Shown here: positions 8,143 to 18,071 of the stretch, in pieces
Position numbering within the stretch: the first letter of the stretch is position 1
Layout: every line of letters begins with the position of its first letter
Assembly: GCA_019307815.1 (NCBI GenBank)
Contig: JAFDIV010000007.1
Location: 1-64,000 of the forward strand
Origin: Deltaproteobacteria bacterium
GTDB taxonomy: Bacteria; Desulfobacterota; DSM-4660; Desulfatiglandales; Desulfatiglandaceae
DNA length: 64,000 bases
Direction: 5' to 3'
Translations under genes and position numbers: made by a program
Notes under the pieces: model-generated
The model's database searches: none
Told to the model about the DNA's origin: nothing
Seen by the model: only the letters and a program-made list of their open reading frames with translations

Positions 8143-9828
8143 ATGAATAAAGAGGAATCCAGAATTCCCCCCAAAGAGCTGGCGTCACGTCTCCAGACCC
8201 TTATGTTTATAAGGGTCGCTTTTGTTTCAATCCTTCTGGGTGCCAGCCTCTTTGTTCAAATTAGAGAAACGCGAACCTATTTTGGTTATATCCAAACCAT
8301 CCATTTTCTTCTAATAGCCTCTGTCTATTTTCTTACTTTCATTTATGCTCTCCTTTTCAAATGGACCAAGAACTATCGGGCCCTTGCCTATCTGCAATTA
8401 ACAGCAGATGCCCTTTTTGTCTGTTCAGTCCTCTTAGTAACCGGTGGAATGGAAAGCATTTTCTCTTTTCTCTTCATCCTAATCATCATCACCGCAAGCG
8501 TCATATTGTATCGAAAAGGCGGGGTAATCATAGCCTCCCTAAGCAGCTTTCTTTACGCCTTGACCGTTGCTTCACACTACTTCGGCTGGATACATCCACT
8601 GGGCCTAGAACCTATAGGCACGACCCCATATCAAGGCGCCCATGTACTCTATCTGACTTCGGTAAACGTGCTTGCCTTTTATGTAGTGGCATTCCTTACT
8701 AGTTATCTTTCCGAGATGGTAAAACGCAGCAAGGTAGAATTGGAGGCCAAGCAGGTCGATTTTGACCAGCTTGAATTATTAAACGACGGTATTATAAGGA
8801 GTATCAGCTCAGGTGTGATCGCACTAAATAACCAGGGGCAGATCATCCTTTTCAATCCTGCCTCTGAGGCCATCTTTGGAGTTCGCTCCCATGAGGCCAA
8901 GGGAAAAAGGATTGAAGAGATCCTCCCCAGCTTAAGCGCCTCCCTAAATGAAGACAAGGGTAAAGAACTTGAAGACCAACCTAGTCCAGGTGGCTTTAGA
9001 GACATTTCCATCAAGGGCCCAGAGGGCGAGGAAGTCCATCTCCGGTACTCCATATCTCCATTGCAGCTCCCTATGAAAGGTCCCTTCGGTTCCATCATTG
9101 TGCTTCAGGACATTACAGAGATCAAAAAAATCGAAGAAGAGATGAAAAAAGTGGAAGGCCTTGCACTAGTGGGTGAACTTGCAGCAGGGATCGCCCATGA
9201 AATACGAAACCCCATGGCCTCCATCAGTGGTTCCATCCAAATGTTGAAAGAAGGGATGAGTGGAAACGAAATCCAGGCCAAGCTCATGGATATTGTATTG
9301 CGAGAAATAGCGAGGCTTAATCAACTGGTCAACGACTTCCTCCTATTTGCACGGCCCCGTAAACCCAGCATTCAAAACTTTGATCTAAACCGCCTCATCA
9401 GGGAAACACTGGAACTCTTTCAGCACAGCCAGCATTGGACTGCCAAAATAAAGGTGTCTAGCCACCTGGATGGAGCGTTCTTTGTAAACTCAGACCCCCA
9501 ACTTGTAAAACAGATCCTTTGGAACCTACTTCGTAACGCATGCGAGGCCATGCCCAGTGGAGGGCAACTTCATATTGCAACCTCTCTCATCAGAGAACCA
9601 GCCCAATCTCCCATGGTCAGAATCCACATCAGGGACACGGGTGCAGGATTTGATGAAAAGGCCATACCCCACCTATTTGCACCATTTTTCACCACAAAAG
9701 AAGAAGGCTCTGGACTGGGACTTGCTATTGTAAAACGCATTGTAGAAGCCCTTGGAGGACAAGTACAAGGTGCCAATCATCCCGAGGGCGGGGCCTGTAT
9801 CAGCGTACTGTTCCCTTTGGAAAAATAG
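8143..9828 (+). CDS. pilS: PilS-like membrane sensor histidine kinase
   Basis: A 561-residue kinase. The N-terminal third contains about six hydrophobic helices (residues 20-200), as in PilS. A PAS domain follows (about 215-320), then the HisKA box with the phospho-accepting histidine in GIAHEIRNPMAS near residue 350. The ATPase lobe has N-box NLLRNACEAM (about 463), DTGAGF (about 498) and GSGLGLA (about 522). It is 9 bp downstream of pilC, so probably co-transcribed. In many bacteria pilS is followed by the sigma-54 activator pilR; here no response regulator follows, only a 244-bp spacer and an unrelated gene, so its partner must be encoded elsewhere. Confidence 0.88.
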   Translation: MNKEESRIPPKELASRLQTLMFIRVAFVSILLGASLFVQIRETRTYFGYIQTIHFLLIASVYFLTFIYALLFKWTKNYRALAYLQLTADALFVCSVLLVTGGMESIFSFLFILIIITASVILYRKGGVIIASLSSFLYALTVASHYFGWIHPLGLEPIGTTPYQGAHVLYLTSVNVLAFYVVAFLTSYLSEMVKRSKVELEAKQVDFDQLELLNDGIIRSISSGVIALNNQGQIILFNPASEAIFGVRSHEAKGKRIEEILPSLSASLNEDKGKELEDQPSPGGFRDISIKGPEGEEVHLRYSISPLQLPMKGPFGSIIVLQDITEIKKIEEEMKKVEGLALVGELAAGIAHEIRNPMASISGSIQMLKEGMSGNEIQAKLMDIVLREIARLNQLVNDFLLFARPRKPSIQNFDLNRLIRETLELFQHSQHWTAKIKVSSHLDGAFFVNSDPQLVKQILWNLLRNACEAMPSGGQLHIATSLIREPAQSPMVRIHIRDTGAGFDEKAIPHLFAPFFTTKEEGSGLGLAIVKRIVEALGGQVQGANHPEGGACISVLFPLEK

Positions 9829-10072
9829 AGAAGTGCCGTTTACTCATTTCCCAGGTTGACGCTTTTGTTGAAAAATGAGATGGTTAATAGATAATGGATT
9901 TTCAAGAACCGCCTTGATTTTTCTTACCGAGAAAAAGGGAAAGAGAGAGCTGACTTTAATCTGATCTCTATTTTTAGAGAACTCAATAGGTCTTACGTTG
10001 GCCATATTGCCACGAGCTCAAAAGGTAGTGCAATAACGCCTCAAAATAGGCTCGTGGGCCCAAGTATTTCCT

Positions 10073-12589
10073 ATGGACATTACCCATTTTCCGTGGTTCG
10101 GGGCCATAAGACACCCAAGTCGGTATCTAGGCGGGGAGATTCACTCTATCAAGAAGGATCTCTCCTTAGTGGAGGTGTCTATTGTATTGGCCTTCCCCGA
10201 TGTGTACGAGGTGGGGATGTCACATCTTGGACTCCGCATTCTATACCATCTGCTCAACGCCCAAGACTGGATTGCAGCAGAAAGGGTTTTTGCCCCATGG
10301 CCCGACCTTGAGTATAAACTGAGGGAATATGGGATCCCCTTATGCTCTCTTGAAACCAAAACCCCTCTAAAGTCCTTCGACATTGTGGGCTTTAGCCTGC
10401 AACACGAACTCTGCTATACAAATGTGTTAAATATGCTGGACCTCAGTGGCATCCCCCTGAAGTTAGAGGATAGAAAAGGATACAGTCCTCTCATTGTTGC
10501 AGGCGGTCCCGCTTGCTTTAACCCAGAGCCAGTAGCCGAATTTTTTGATGTTATAGTGATAGGAGACGGGGAGGAAGTGGCCATTGACCTTTGTAGGCTC
10601 GTCAGGCGCTGGAAAGGGGGAGGCCTTTCTAAAGAGGAACTTCTTGAGGAATCAAGGAGTATACGAGGCGTATATGTGCCATCCCTTTTTAGGCCCAGGT
10701 ATAGAAAAGGAGGTATTGTATCATCCGTTGACCCCCTCCTTCCCGACTATATAAAGATCCACAAGGCAATGCCTGTGGACCTTAATCGATATCCCTTCCC
10801 TTCCCACCAGATAATACCCTACGCAGAGCTAGTGCATGACCGTCTGTCTATTGAGATAGCACGCGGCTGCGGTCGGGGCTGCCGATTTTGCCAGGCAGGT
10901 TTCATCTACAGGCCTGTTAGGGAACGGGATCCAGAGGCCGTTATTCAGGAGGCAAAAGCAGCCTTAAAAAAGACCGGTTATGATGACCTCTCCCTGCTTT
11001 CCCTTAGCACCGGAGACTATACCTGCATTGAATTTCTTCTCAGATCCATAATGGACAACCAAGCAAAGGAAAAAATCGCCATAAGTCTACCCTCCCTCAG
11101 AATCGATTCACTCCGGGACTCTTTCATGCAACAAATCCAGCGTGTGCGGAAGACGGGCTTTACTTTGGCTGTGGAAGCAGGCAATGAAAGAATGAGGCGC
11201 ATCATCAACAAAGGCCTTTCAGAAGACGAAATTCTCACAACAGCCCAAACAGTATACAAGGCTGGTTGGAATCTTATTAAGCTCTACTTTATGATCGGCC
11301 TGCCTTTTGAAGAGGAACGCGATATAGATGATATTGTTAATCTTACCCGTATGATCCTGAGGATCTCTCCAAAAAAGGGAAGACGGGCTCACCTTAACGT
11401 TAGTGTGGCTACATTTGTTCCCAAATCCCATACCCCATTTATGTGGGCGCCGCAACTTTCCCTTGAAGAGGCTCAAAAACGAATTAAAAGGATTCAGGAA
11501 GGGTTAAAGGGTACAAGGGCTCGAGTAAAGTGGAATCAACCGGAGATGAGCTGGCTTGAAGGTGTCTTTGCCAGGGGAGACAGGCGCCTTGCAGCCGTGA
11601 TCTTGCATGCTTGGAAGATGGGTGCTCGATTTGACGCATGGGCAGAGCATTTCCGCCTTGATCTCTGGCAAAGGGCATTTGACCAATTAGGTATCGACCC
11701 GGGCTTCTATCTCTTAAGAGAAAGGAGTTCCCCAGAGTTCTTTCCATGGGAACATATTGATACTGGGGTTTCCAAGCATTACCTCAGGGAGGAGTGGCGC
11801 AAGGCCGAGGCCGAACAGCTCACCCCTGACTGCCGGAAAAAGTGCTCCAATTGTGGTGTATGCGATCATGAAATCGTCCGTCCGGTTTTGTTCGAAAACA
11901 AAAGCAAACTTCCTATATTGCGCTCCCCGAACGACGGGGAAATAGAAACCAATTCTTCCAACAGATACAGGTTCACCTATACCAAACTGGGAGACATGCG
12001 ATACTTATCGCACCTTGAATTGGTCCGACTCATTTCAAGAGCGCTTCGAAGAGCCCGGGTACCCGTGGCATACTCAAAGGGATATCATCCTATGCCTAGG
12101 CTATCTTTTGCCTCTGCTTTACCGGTAGGAGTGGAGAGCCTTATGGAGACCTTTGAAGTTGAAACTACCTCACCAATAGATACATTGCAGACTATGAAAA
12201 ACCTTAACAGGGAGTTTCCCGAGGGAATTCAAATAAAGAAATTGGAGGAGGTCCCCTTGCGGGGCAAACCTTGCCGCGTGAAAGAATCTAGCTTTGTGGT
12301 AAGGCTTAAGAACAGCACTGCCTTGGATCCAAGTAGGCTTGAAAGATTTGTTCAGGCCAATGAGTTCCCAGTGCTCAAGCCGGGCCATAAAAAAGGGCGA
12401 ACCGTGGATATCAAGGCCAGGGTGAGGTGCATCAACCTGTTGGGGCCTTATGAACTGAGCATGGTGCTCAGGTATGACCAAGAGGGTCCCCATCTGAAGC
12501 CCCAGGAAATCGTAGATGCCATCTTTTCCGTGGACCTATCAAAAACAGGGCATTTTATTGTCAAAAAGATAAGCCAAATTCTGAGTTAG
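10073..12589 (+). CDS. TIGR03960-type radical SAM protein fused to DUF2344
   Basis: This 838-residue fusion protein has an N-terminal B12-binding-like region and a radical SAM core with the iron-sulfur cluster motif C266-GRG-C270-RF-C273. After a cysteine-rich linker (CRKKCSNCGVC near 590) comes a C-terminal DUF2344 domain starting RYRFTYTKLGDMRYLSHLE near residue 635. The family is widespread and typically lies beside an RNase G gene, as here, but its reaction is not established to my knowledge. The neighbourhood suggests an RNA or ribosome-linked substrate. No strong ribosome site precedes the ATG, but the N-terminus matches the family pattern. Domain order and length look intact. Confidence 0.85.
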   Translation: MDITHFPWFGAIRHPSRYLGGEIHSIKKDLSLVEVSIVLAFPDVYEVGMSHLGLRILYHLLNAQDWIAAERVFAPWPDLEYKLREYGIPLCSLETKTPLKSFDIVGFSLQHELCYTNVLNMLDLSGIPLKLEDRKGYSPLIVAGGPACFNPEPVAEFFDVIVIGDGEEVAIDLCRLVRRWKGGGLSKEELLEESRSIRGVYVPSLFRPRYRKGGIVSSVDPLLPDYIKIHKAMPVDLNRYPFPSHQIIPYAELVHDRLSIEIARGCGRGCRFCQAGFIYRPVRERDPEAVIQEAKAALKKTGYDDLSLLSLSTGDYTCIEFLLRSIMDNQAKEKIAISLPSLRIDSLRDSFMQQIQRVRKTGFTLAVEAGNERMRRIINKGLSEDEILTTAQTVYKAGWNLIKLYFMIGLPFEEERDIDDIVNLTRMILRISPKKGRRAHLNVSVATFVPKSHTPFMWAPQLSLEEAQKRIKRIQEGLKGTRARVKWNQPEMSWLEGVFARGDRRLAAVILHAWKMGARFDAWAEHFRLDLWQRAFDQLGIDPGFYLLRERSSPEFFPWEHIDTGVSKHYLREEWRKAEAEQLTPDCRKKCSNCGVCDHEIVRPVLFENKSKLPILRSPNDGEIETNSSNRYRFTYTKLGDMRYLSHLELVRLISRALRRARVPVAYSKGYHPMPRLSFASALPVGVESLMETFEVETTSPIDTLQTMKNLNREFPEGIQIKKLEEVPLRGKPCRVKESSFVVRLKNSTALDPSRLERFVQANEFPVLKPGHKKGRTVDIKARVRCINLLGPYELSMVLRYDQEGPHLKPQEIVDAIFSVDLSKTGHFIVKKISQILS

Positions 12590-12922
12590 TACGCATCTAC
12601 AAACTGAGTAGATGGAGCTGTGAGAAACCAAGATCCGATCACCACTACCGCTCAGCAACCTGCCCTGGGGCTACGCTTCCGGGTAATTTATGAAAGAAAC
12701 AGCTCTGAAGTGTCATTTCGACCCAAGGGAGAAATCCTATGGTGTTCAGATTGAAAAGATTTCTCGTCGCGATGCTCCTCGAAATGACATTTTTGGGGTT
12801 GGAAAAGAGCTGTTGCTTAGGAGTGGTTTATGGGTATCAACTTCAGAGGGATGTTTTATTTTCGCATGGGCACTGATTGTCCGAAAAATATGATATCCTG
12901 ATTCACATGGAGGAGAGAGACC
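12590..12922. other. Spacer between radical SAM and RNase G genes
   Basis: It holds a small CATCTAC/GTAGATG inverted repeat just after the radical SAM stop (12594-12614) and the 117-bp palindromic element at 12698-12814. The right end carries AGGAGAG, the ribosome site of the RNase G gene, whose start is GTG. The spacer has no convincing open frame of its own. Confidence 0.6.
12698..12814. repeat. 117-bp palindromic element (MITE/REP-like)
   Basis: Nested inverted repeats define the unit: AACAGCTCT with AGAGCTGTT at the tips, TGTCATTTCGA with TCGAAATGACA inside, and GAAATC with GATTTC at the centre. Intergenic elements containing GTCATTTCGA...GAGAAATC words occur in many unrelated bacterial genomes (general knowledge). 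No transposase is encoded. Confidence 0.65.
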
Positions 12923-14455
12923 GTGTCCACAGAACTTATCATTAATGCTAGACCCTACGAAACAAGAGTAGCCCTGGTGGAAAACGGTACGGTTGCAGAG
13001 CTTTACATCGAGAGGCGAACCGGCCAGGAGCTGGTGGGAAATATCTACCGAGGAAGAGTAGTTAGGGTGCTGCCCGGGATGCAAGCAGCCTTTGTGGATA
13101 TTGGCCTGGATCGTACTGCGTTCTTGTATGTCTCTGACGTCCATAGGGAATTTCAGGATATTGAGCAGATGATGCTTCAAGGTGGGGCAGACGCAAGAGA
13201 TGAAGAAGATAATGAATTGGAAAAGCTCCCGTTTGATTCCCGAACCTATCCTGCCTTACCCATTGAGGATCTTCTACAAGAAGGTCAGGATATAATGGTC
13301 CAGATTGCCAAAGAGCCATACGGCACCAAAGGGGCGCGGGTAACCTCTCACATCTCATTACCAGGAAGACACCTGGTATTAATGCCTACGCTGAGCCACA
13401 TCGGAGTATCCCGTAAAATTGAGGACCGAGATGAAAGAGAAAGGTTGAGGAATTTGGTGCAGGAACTCAGGCCTAACCACATGGGCTACATCGTCAGGAC
13501 CGTGAGCGAGGGTGCTACCAAAGAGAAGCTAAAGGCCGAAATGGACTTTCTGCTGAAACTCTGGCAAACCATTCGAGTCAGGATGGAAAAGCTCTCTCAT
13601 CCTGGTCTGCTCCACAAGGATCTGGCCATCTCATTGCGAGCTGTGAGAGACCTCTTTACCAAGGAAGTGGACAAGCTGGTTATCGACTCGCTAGAGGAAT
13701 ATGAGAACATCATGGAGTTTATTAATACGTTTGCCCCGCGACTCAAGTATTCGGTGGAATTATATGAAGGCCAAGAGCCCATATTTGACGCATACGGTAT
13801 CGAGATGGAGATTTCCCGGGCCCTAGAAAACAAAATCTGGTTGAAATCAGGGGGATATATTATCATAGAACTCACTGAAGCACTTACGGCCATTGATGTG
13901 AATACGGGAAGCTATGTGGGCAAAAGAAATCTAGAGGAGACCATTCTGAAAACCAATCTCGAGGCCGTAAAAGAAATCGCTTATCAGCTACGCTTTCGAA
14001 ACATAGGCGGGCTGATTGTGATCGATTTTATTGATATGGAAAAAAAGGCCAACAGGGAAAGGGTATTTCTGGCTCTAAAGGAGGCCTTGAGCAAGGATAA
14101 GGCAAAGACTAACATCCTTCCCATGTCTGATTTGGGGTTGATTGAAATGACCAGAAAACGCACACGTGAAAACCTCAATAGGCTGCTGTGCGAACCCTGT
14201 TTCTATTGTGAGGGAAAAGGAAATTTAAAATCCCGAAAGACCATTTGCTATGAAATCTTAAGGGACCTTGAACGAGAAAGCGCCTGGTCACGTGAACCTG
14301 CAAGTGTGTACATATTTGTACATCCAGAAATAGAAACGATTTTGAAGGAAGAAGAACAGGACTCCATTTTGGAGCTGGAAAAGAAAATAAACAAGCGATT
14401 GATCATCCTTGCAAAAGAAAACTTCCATCTGGAACAATACGAGATTAGCTTCTAA
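12923..14455 (+). CDS. rng: Ribonuclease G/E family endoribonuclease (copy 1)
   Basis: A 510-residue Rne/Rng protein, an endoribonuclease acting on rRNA precursors and mRNA. The GTG start is set by AGGAGAG nine bases upstream. An S1-like RNA-binding domain occupies roughly residues 35-125 and contains an acidic insertion (DARDEEDNELEK). Catalytic-region motifs include AIDVNTG near residue 325 and GLIVIDFIDM near 367, the aspartates of which bind the catalytic metal in RNase E. A zinc-link cysteine cluster C423-EP-C426-FY-C429 follows, then a short C-terminus without the RNase E degradosome scaffold. A second paralogue lies at 58.9-60.4 kb. The upstream neighbour is its usual radical SAM companion. 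Confidence 0.93.
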   Translation: MSTELIINARPYETRVALVENGTVAELYIERRTGQELVGNIYRGRVVRVLPGMQAAFVDIGLDRTAFLYVSDVHREFQDIEQMMLQGGADARDEEDNELEKLPFDSRTYPALPIEDLLQEGQDIMVQIAKEPYGTKGARVTSHISLPGRHLVLMPTLSHIGVSRKIEDRDERERLRNLVQELRPNHMGYIVRTVSEGATKEKLKAEMDFLLKLWQTIRVRMEKLSHPGLLHKDLAISLRAVRDLFTKEVDKLVIDSLEEYENIMEFINTFAPRLKYSVELYEGQEPIFDAYGIEMEISRALENKIWLKSGGYIIIELTEALTAIDVNTGSYVGKRNLEETILKTNLEAVKEIAYQLRFRNIGGLIVIDFIDMEKKANRERVFLALKEALSKDKAKTNILPMSDLGLIEMTRKRTRENLNRLLCEPCFYCEGKGNLKSRKTICYEILRDLERESAWSREPASVYIFVHPEIETILKEEEQDSILELEKKINKRLIILAKENFHLEQYEISF

Positions 14456-14539
14456 ATAATAAACCAATAACCCCTACAAATTAACTCACTCCACGCGAAA
14501 TTGGAATGAATGAGATTTTTATTGTTTAAGTTTTCTTGA

Positions 14540-14567
14540 TTGACACCGAATTATCTTTTTGTATAAA
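14540..14567 (+). promoter_or_regulatory. Sigma-70 promoter for the CHASE2-kinase gene
   Basis: TTGACA (14540-14545), a 16-bp AT-rich spacer and TATAAA (14562-14567) form a strong promoter. Transcription would begin near 14575, leaving a leader of about 28 nt before the kinase ATG at 14603. Confidence 0.65.
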
Positions 14568-14602
14568 CAACAATTTAATCCTGCTATCTATAGACCTTCT
14601 TC

Positions 14603-17113
14603 ATGAGCCAGTTGCATTCAAAAGCCCATATTGTTGCTACCCTCTTGGTCATTACCATTTTTGGGGCCCTTTCCTTCTTGGATCTCCTCTTTTTCAATAC
14701 CATTGAAAGAATTATCTATGACACCGAAGCCACGTTCTATACCAAGCCTGTGCAGGCCAGACCCTCACATGTGGCCCTAATTCTGATCGACCACAATACC
14801 CTCTCAGGCGGAGCAGGCGAACCCATAACCAAGGCAGACCTTGCAGATATGATTAATATCTTGAGCCAAGGAAAAGTAAGGGATATAGTTATTAATTTCC
14901 AGCTTGCTAAGAATAATAATCCTACCATAAAAAAGATTCTCAATCTTAGGGAAAGGATTTTGAATTCAAAGGGGGGAAAGAAAACCCGTCCCGTCCCTGA
15001 GCAAGTTCTGCGAGATCTTCAAGAGATTCAGGAAGATCTGGACATTGATGGCCGCCTTATCAAACGCGTGAAACAAGCAGGGAACGTGATACTGGGGATC
15101 CCAGTAAGAAAAGGCTATTCAAATAGCCGGCAAAAAGATTCCCTTCCCACGTGGTTGGCCAAAGCCTTGCTCCCAAGCAGGTCTGGAATCCCACTTAAAG
15201 CCGAGGAGGCTTACCCTGCTGTTCCCTCTTTTTCAGAACTCTATGCGGCCGGAGCAGGGATCGGTCATCTCCTTATCCTTGAGGGAACCAAGCTTCCAGG
15301 TAGAATGCACCCTCCCTTTTTGTATGTTGGAAAAGGGCTCCTACCTTCAGTACCGGTCGTCCTTGCCATGAGATATCTCAGGGCCACCCCCTCCCAAGTG
15401 AATATCACGAAGAACCAGCTAAGGACAGGAAGCCACGTGATTCCCCTTTCTGGGGGTAAGTTCATCCTCTTTCCATTGGATAAACGCCAAAATCTCCCTA
15501 GGTACTCCTTTGCCGAGATCCTGAACCGCAAAAAGGCCCCTCTAGAACTCCAAGACAAAATTGTTATCATAGGGCCAGAAAGACCTATAGTAAACCAGCC
15601 TACCTCCCCAATTAGCAGGGCCGTATATATACCCGAGTCAATCGCCCAAGTAACTGAAGCGCTTATTGGGGGCCCATACATAAAGAGGCCTCCTTTTATG
15701 CATTACCTGGAATTGTTCGCATTATTGTTTATCGGGCTCCTGGCAGGCTTTCTCTTTCCCAGAATAAAACAGCCCTCAAGCCCGTTCCTTTTGATCCTTT
15801 TAATGCTCATGGCCATTTTCATAGGCTGGCTCCTCCTGTCGTTTTTCGGTATTTGGTTTAGAACGTCCCATATACTGTGCTCCCTTGTCGCCCTTTACCT
15901 TGTTTCTGGAGCCATTCAATTAACCCAATTAGACAAGGCCACAAAGGAGGCCATAGAGGCGAATCGATTGTTAGGGCTGAGCTATCAAAAACAGGGCATG
16001 ATGGATTTGGCCTTAGAAAGATTCAAGCTATGTCCTCTCAACAATACCACGAGAGACCTAATCTATGAACTGGCATTGGAATGCGAAAGGCAAGGACTAA
16101 ATCGCCATGCCTGTGAGGCCTATTATTATATCTTAAAGAAAGGGAATTTCAGGGATACTGAGGAAAGGCTGACCCGGCTGAACTCGCTTGATCGGTTTCC
16201 AGGTTTTGATTCTCAAGGAGCCCGGAAGCGAGAAGGGCCTCTGTCCGATTCGTTTATAGAGCAAAGAAGAACCGTAGGCCGGTATCAAATCCTCGAACGC
16301 TTAGGAAAAGGTACAATGGGTTATGTATATAAGGGATTAGACCCAAACATAAATCGACTAGTAGCCATTAAAGTGATCCGGTTTTCAGACGAGTTCGAAG
16401 AGGAACTCATCTCGGAAATAAGGGAGCGTTTTTTCAGAGAGGCGAAGATAGCCGGACGCCTTTCACATCCTTCTATTGTTACCATTTATGACGTGGGTGA
16501 AGATAAGGATCTCACATATATGGCCATGGAATATCTGGAGGGCAAGGATCTGGAATATTATTGCCAAAAGGATAATCTGCTTCCCCTGATTAAGGTATTA
16601 AAAATAGTATATAAGATAGCAGAAAGCCTGGAATATGCCCATCAAAACAATGTCATTCACCGTGACATAAAACCTGCCAATATCATGGTCTTGAAAAATG
16701 GTGAAGTAAAGGTTACTGATTTTGGAATAGCTAAGGCCGTATCCATGTCACGGACTAAGACAGGAGTTATCTTGGGCACCCCAAACTACATGTCGCCAGA
16801 GCAAATTATGGGCCATGAGGTCGATGCCAGATCAGATATATTCTCCCTTGGGGTTCTTTTCTTTCAACTGCTTACCGGTGAACTTCCTTTTAATGGTGAG
16901 AACCTCAGCTCTTTGCTTTACCAAATCACTCAGACGAGACATCCTTCTGTCCGTAAATTGAGGCCAAACATACCTAAGGCTTGCGAACAAATCATAGATA
17001 AGGCTTTAGCAAAAAGACCTGAAGACCGATTCAAATCAGCGAAGGATATAAGGAGGTATATCCATCTCCTTATATTGCGGCTCAAGGAGATCAAAAGCAA
17101 GGGTATGCAATAA
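14603..17113 (+). CDS. CHASE2-domain transmembrane Ser/Thr protein kinase
   Basis: An 836-residue receptor-like kinase. An N-terminal membrane helix (about 8-30) leads to a long extracytoplasmic CHASE2 sensory domain (about 35-355). Three membrane helices follow (about 365-440), then a TPR-like helical linker (about 455-530). The C-terminal Hanks-type kinase starts near residue 560 with the glycine loop GKGTMGYVYKG and has AIKV for the ATP-anchoring lysine, HRDIKPAN near 683, DFG near 705 and MSPEQ, so it looks catalytically complete. It heads a set with a PP2C phosphatase and an FHA protein on the same strand, a phosphorylate/remove/read signalling module. The sensed stimulus is unknown. Confidence 0.92.
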   Translation: MSQLHSKAHIVATLLVITIFGALSFLDLLFFNTIERIIYDTEATFYTKPVQARPSHVALILIDHNTLSGGAGEPITKADLADMINILSQGKVRDIVINFQLAKNNNPTIKKILNLRERILNSKGGKKTRPVPEQVLRDLQEIQEDLDIDGRLIKRVKQAGNVILGIPVRKGYSNSRQKDSLPTWLAKALLPSRSGIPLKAEEAYPAVPSFSELYAAGAGIGHLLILEGTKLPGRMHPPFLYVGKGLLPSVPVVLAMRYLRATPSQVNITKNQLRTGSHVIPLSGGKFILFPLDKRQNLPRYSFAEILNRKKAPLELQDKIVIIGPERPIVNQPTSPISRAVYIPESIAQVTEALIGGPYIKRPPFMHYLELFALLFIGLLAGFLFPRIKQPSSPFLLILLMLMAIFIGWLLLSFFGIWFRTSHILCSLVALYLVSGAIQLTQLDKATKEAIEANRLLGLSYQKQGMMDLALERFKLCPLNNTTRDLIYELALECERQGLNRHACEAYYYILKKGNFRDTEERLTRLNSLDRFPGFDSQGARKREGPLSDSFIEQRRTVGRYQILERLGKGTMGYVYKGLDPNINRLVAIKVIRFSDEFEEELISEIRERFFREAKIAGRLSHPSIVTIYDVGEDKDLTYMAMEYLEGKDLEYYCQKDNLLPLIKVLKIVYKIAESLEYAHQNNVIHRDIKPANIMVLKNGEVKVTDFGIAKAVSMSRTKTGVILGTPNYMSPEQIMGHEVDARSDIFSLGVLFFQLLTGELPFNGENLSSLLYQITQTRHPSVRKLRPNIPKACEQIIDKALAKRPEDRFKSAKDIRRYIHLLILRLKEIKSKGMQ

Positions 17114-17162
17114 TAAGGTTATGATAGTTAATCTTAGCTTAAATTAAGGGAACGGAGAGATT

Positions 17163-18026
17163 TTGCTAATAAAATCTGCAGGTATAACCGATGTAGGTCT
17201 TAAGAGAGAGGGAAATGAGGACGCCTACTCGGCCGATGATGAGTTACGTTTTTACGTGGTAGCCGATGGCATGGGAGGGCACCTGGCAGGCGAGGTGGCC
17301 AGCAGGATAGCGGTAGATCTAATCACTAAAACGTTTAGACAATGGTCGCTGGCTGGGGCGTCAAGTGAAGACCTTTTTGGTCAGACGGATCCGTCCCTTT
17401 CCATGTATGGTAACTACTTGCTCTCGGGGATTCGGCTGGCCAACCGCGTAATACACGAGCTGGCCTCATCCGATGAGCGTTATCAAGGCATGGGCACTAC
17501 TGTAGCAGCGCTTGCAATCTTTCCCTCATTGGTTATTGCAGCCAATGTGGGGGACAGTCGAATATACTTGGTAAGAGATGGGGGGTTGGAAAGATTATCA
17601 AAGGATCATACAATCGTGTCCGAACAAATAGAGATGGGTATTGTTTCTGTAGAGGAGGCCGAAAGTTCACCCCTCAGACATATCCTGACTAAAAATTTGG
17701 GATCTTCTGAGGAGGTCTATCCTGATATCTTTGAGCTGATACCGGCCAACAATGACCGGTACATCTTATGCACGGACGGGCTGACAGACCTGGTTTCAGA
17801 CGACGAGATACTTGATATGACCGCAATGGCCAATAGTCCGGATCATCTATGTAGAGACTTCGTGGATTTGGTACTTAAAAGAGGTGGTCATGACAATACG
17901 ACGGTTATCTCAATCTTCTTGACAGGAATTCAAAAGAAAAAGGAAGGGCCCATAAGAAAAACAGGCATTATGGTAGCTGATCTTTGGTTCGCAATCAGGA
18001 AGGGATTAAGGAAGATAAAACCCTAG
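17163..18026 (+). CDS. PP2C-family Ser/Thr protein phosphatase
   Basis: A 287-residue PPM phosphatase that would remove phosphate from substrates of the kinase encoded 49 bp upstream. The start is TTG, supported by ACGGAGAGA upstream. Metal-binding motifs are intact: GNED (D20), VVADGMGGH (D35-G36), NVGDSRIYL, CTDGLTDLVSDDE and GGHDNTT near the C-terminus. An extra basic tail of about 35 residues (KKKEGPIRK...) follows the catalytic core and may mediate docking. Soluble, no membrane helix. Confidence 0.93.
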   Translation: MLIKSAGITDVGLKREGNEDAYSADDELRFYVVADGMGGHLAGEVASRIAVDLITKTFRQWSLAGASSEDLFGQTDPSLSMYGNYLLSGIRLANRVIHELASSDERYQGMGTTVAALAIFPSLVIAANVGDSRIYLVRDGGLERLSKDHTIVSEQIEMGIVSVEEAESSPLRHILTKNLGSSEEVYPDIFELIPANNDRYILCTDGLTDLVSDDEILDMTAMANSPDHLCRDFVDLVLKRGGHDNTTVISIFLTGIQKKKEGPIRKTGIMVADLWFAIRKGLRKIKP

Positions 18027-18071
18027 GGTCCACTCATAAATATCTTAGGAGGAAAACTGTGGGGGATAGCC

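Noticed and set aside
9829-10072. Hidden pilR remnant after pilS
   Set aside because: No receiver or AAA+ motif is seen in any frame of the 244-bp spacer; only a small TCTCTA/TAGAGA hairpin.
12690-12893. 67-residue frame upstream of the first RNase G gene
   Set aside because: It lies almost entirely within the 117-bp palindromic element and has no family resemblance.
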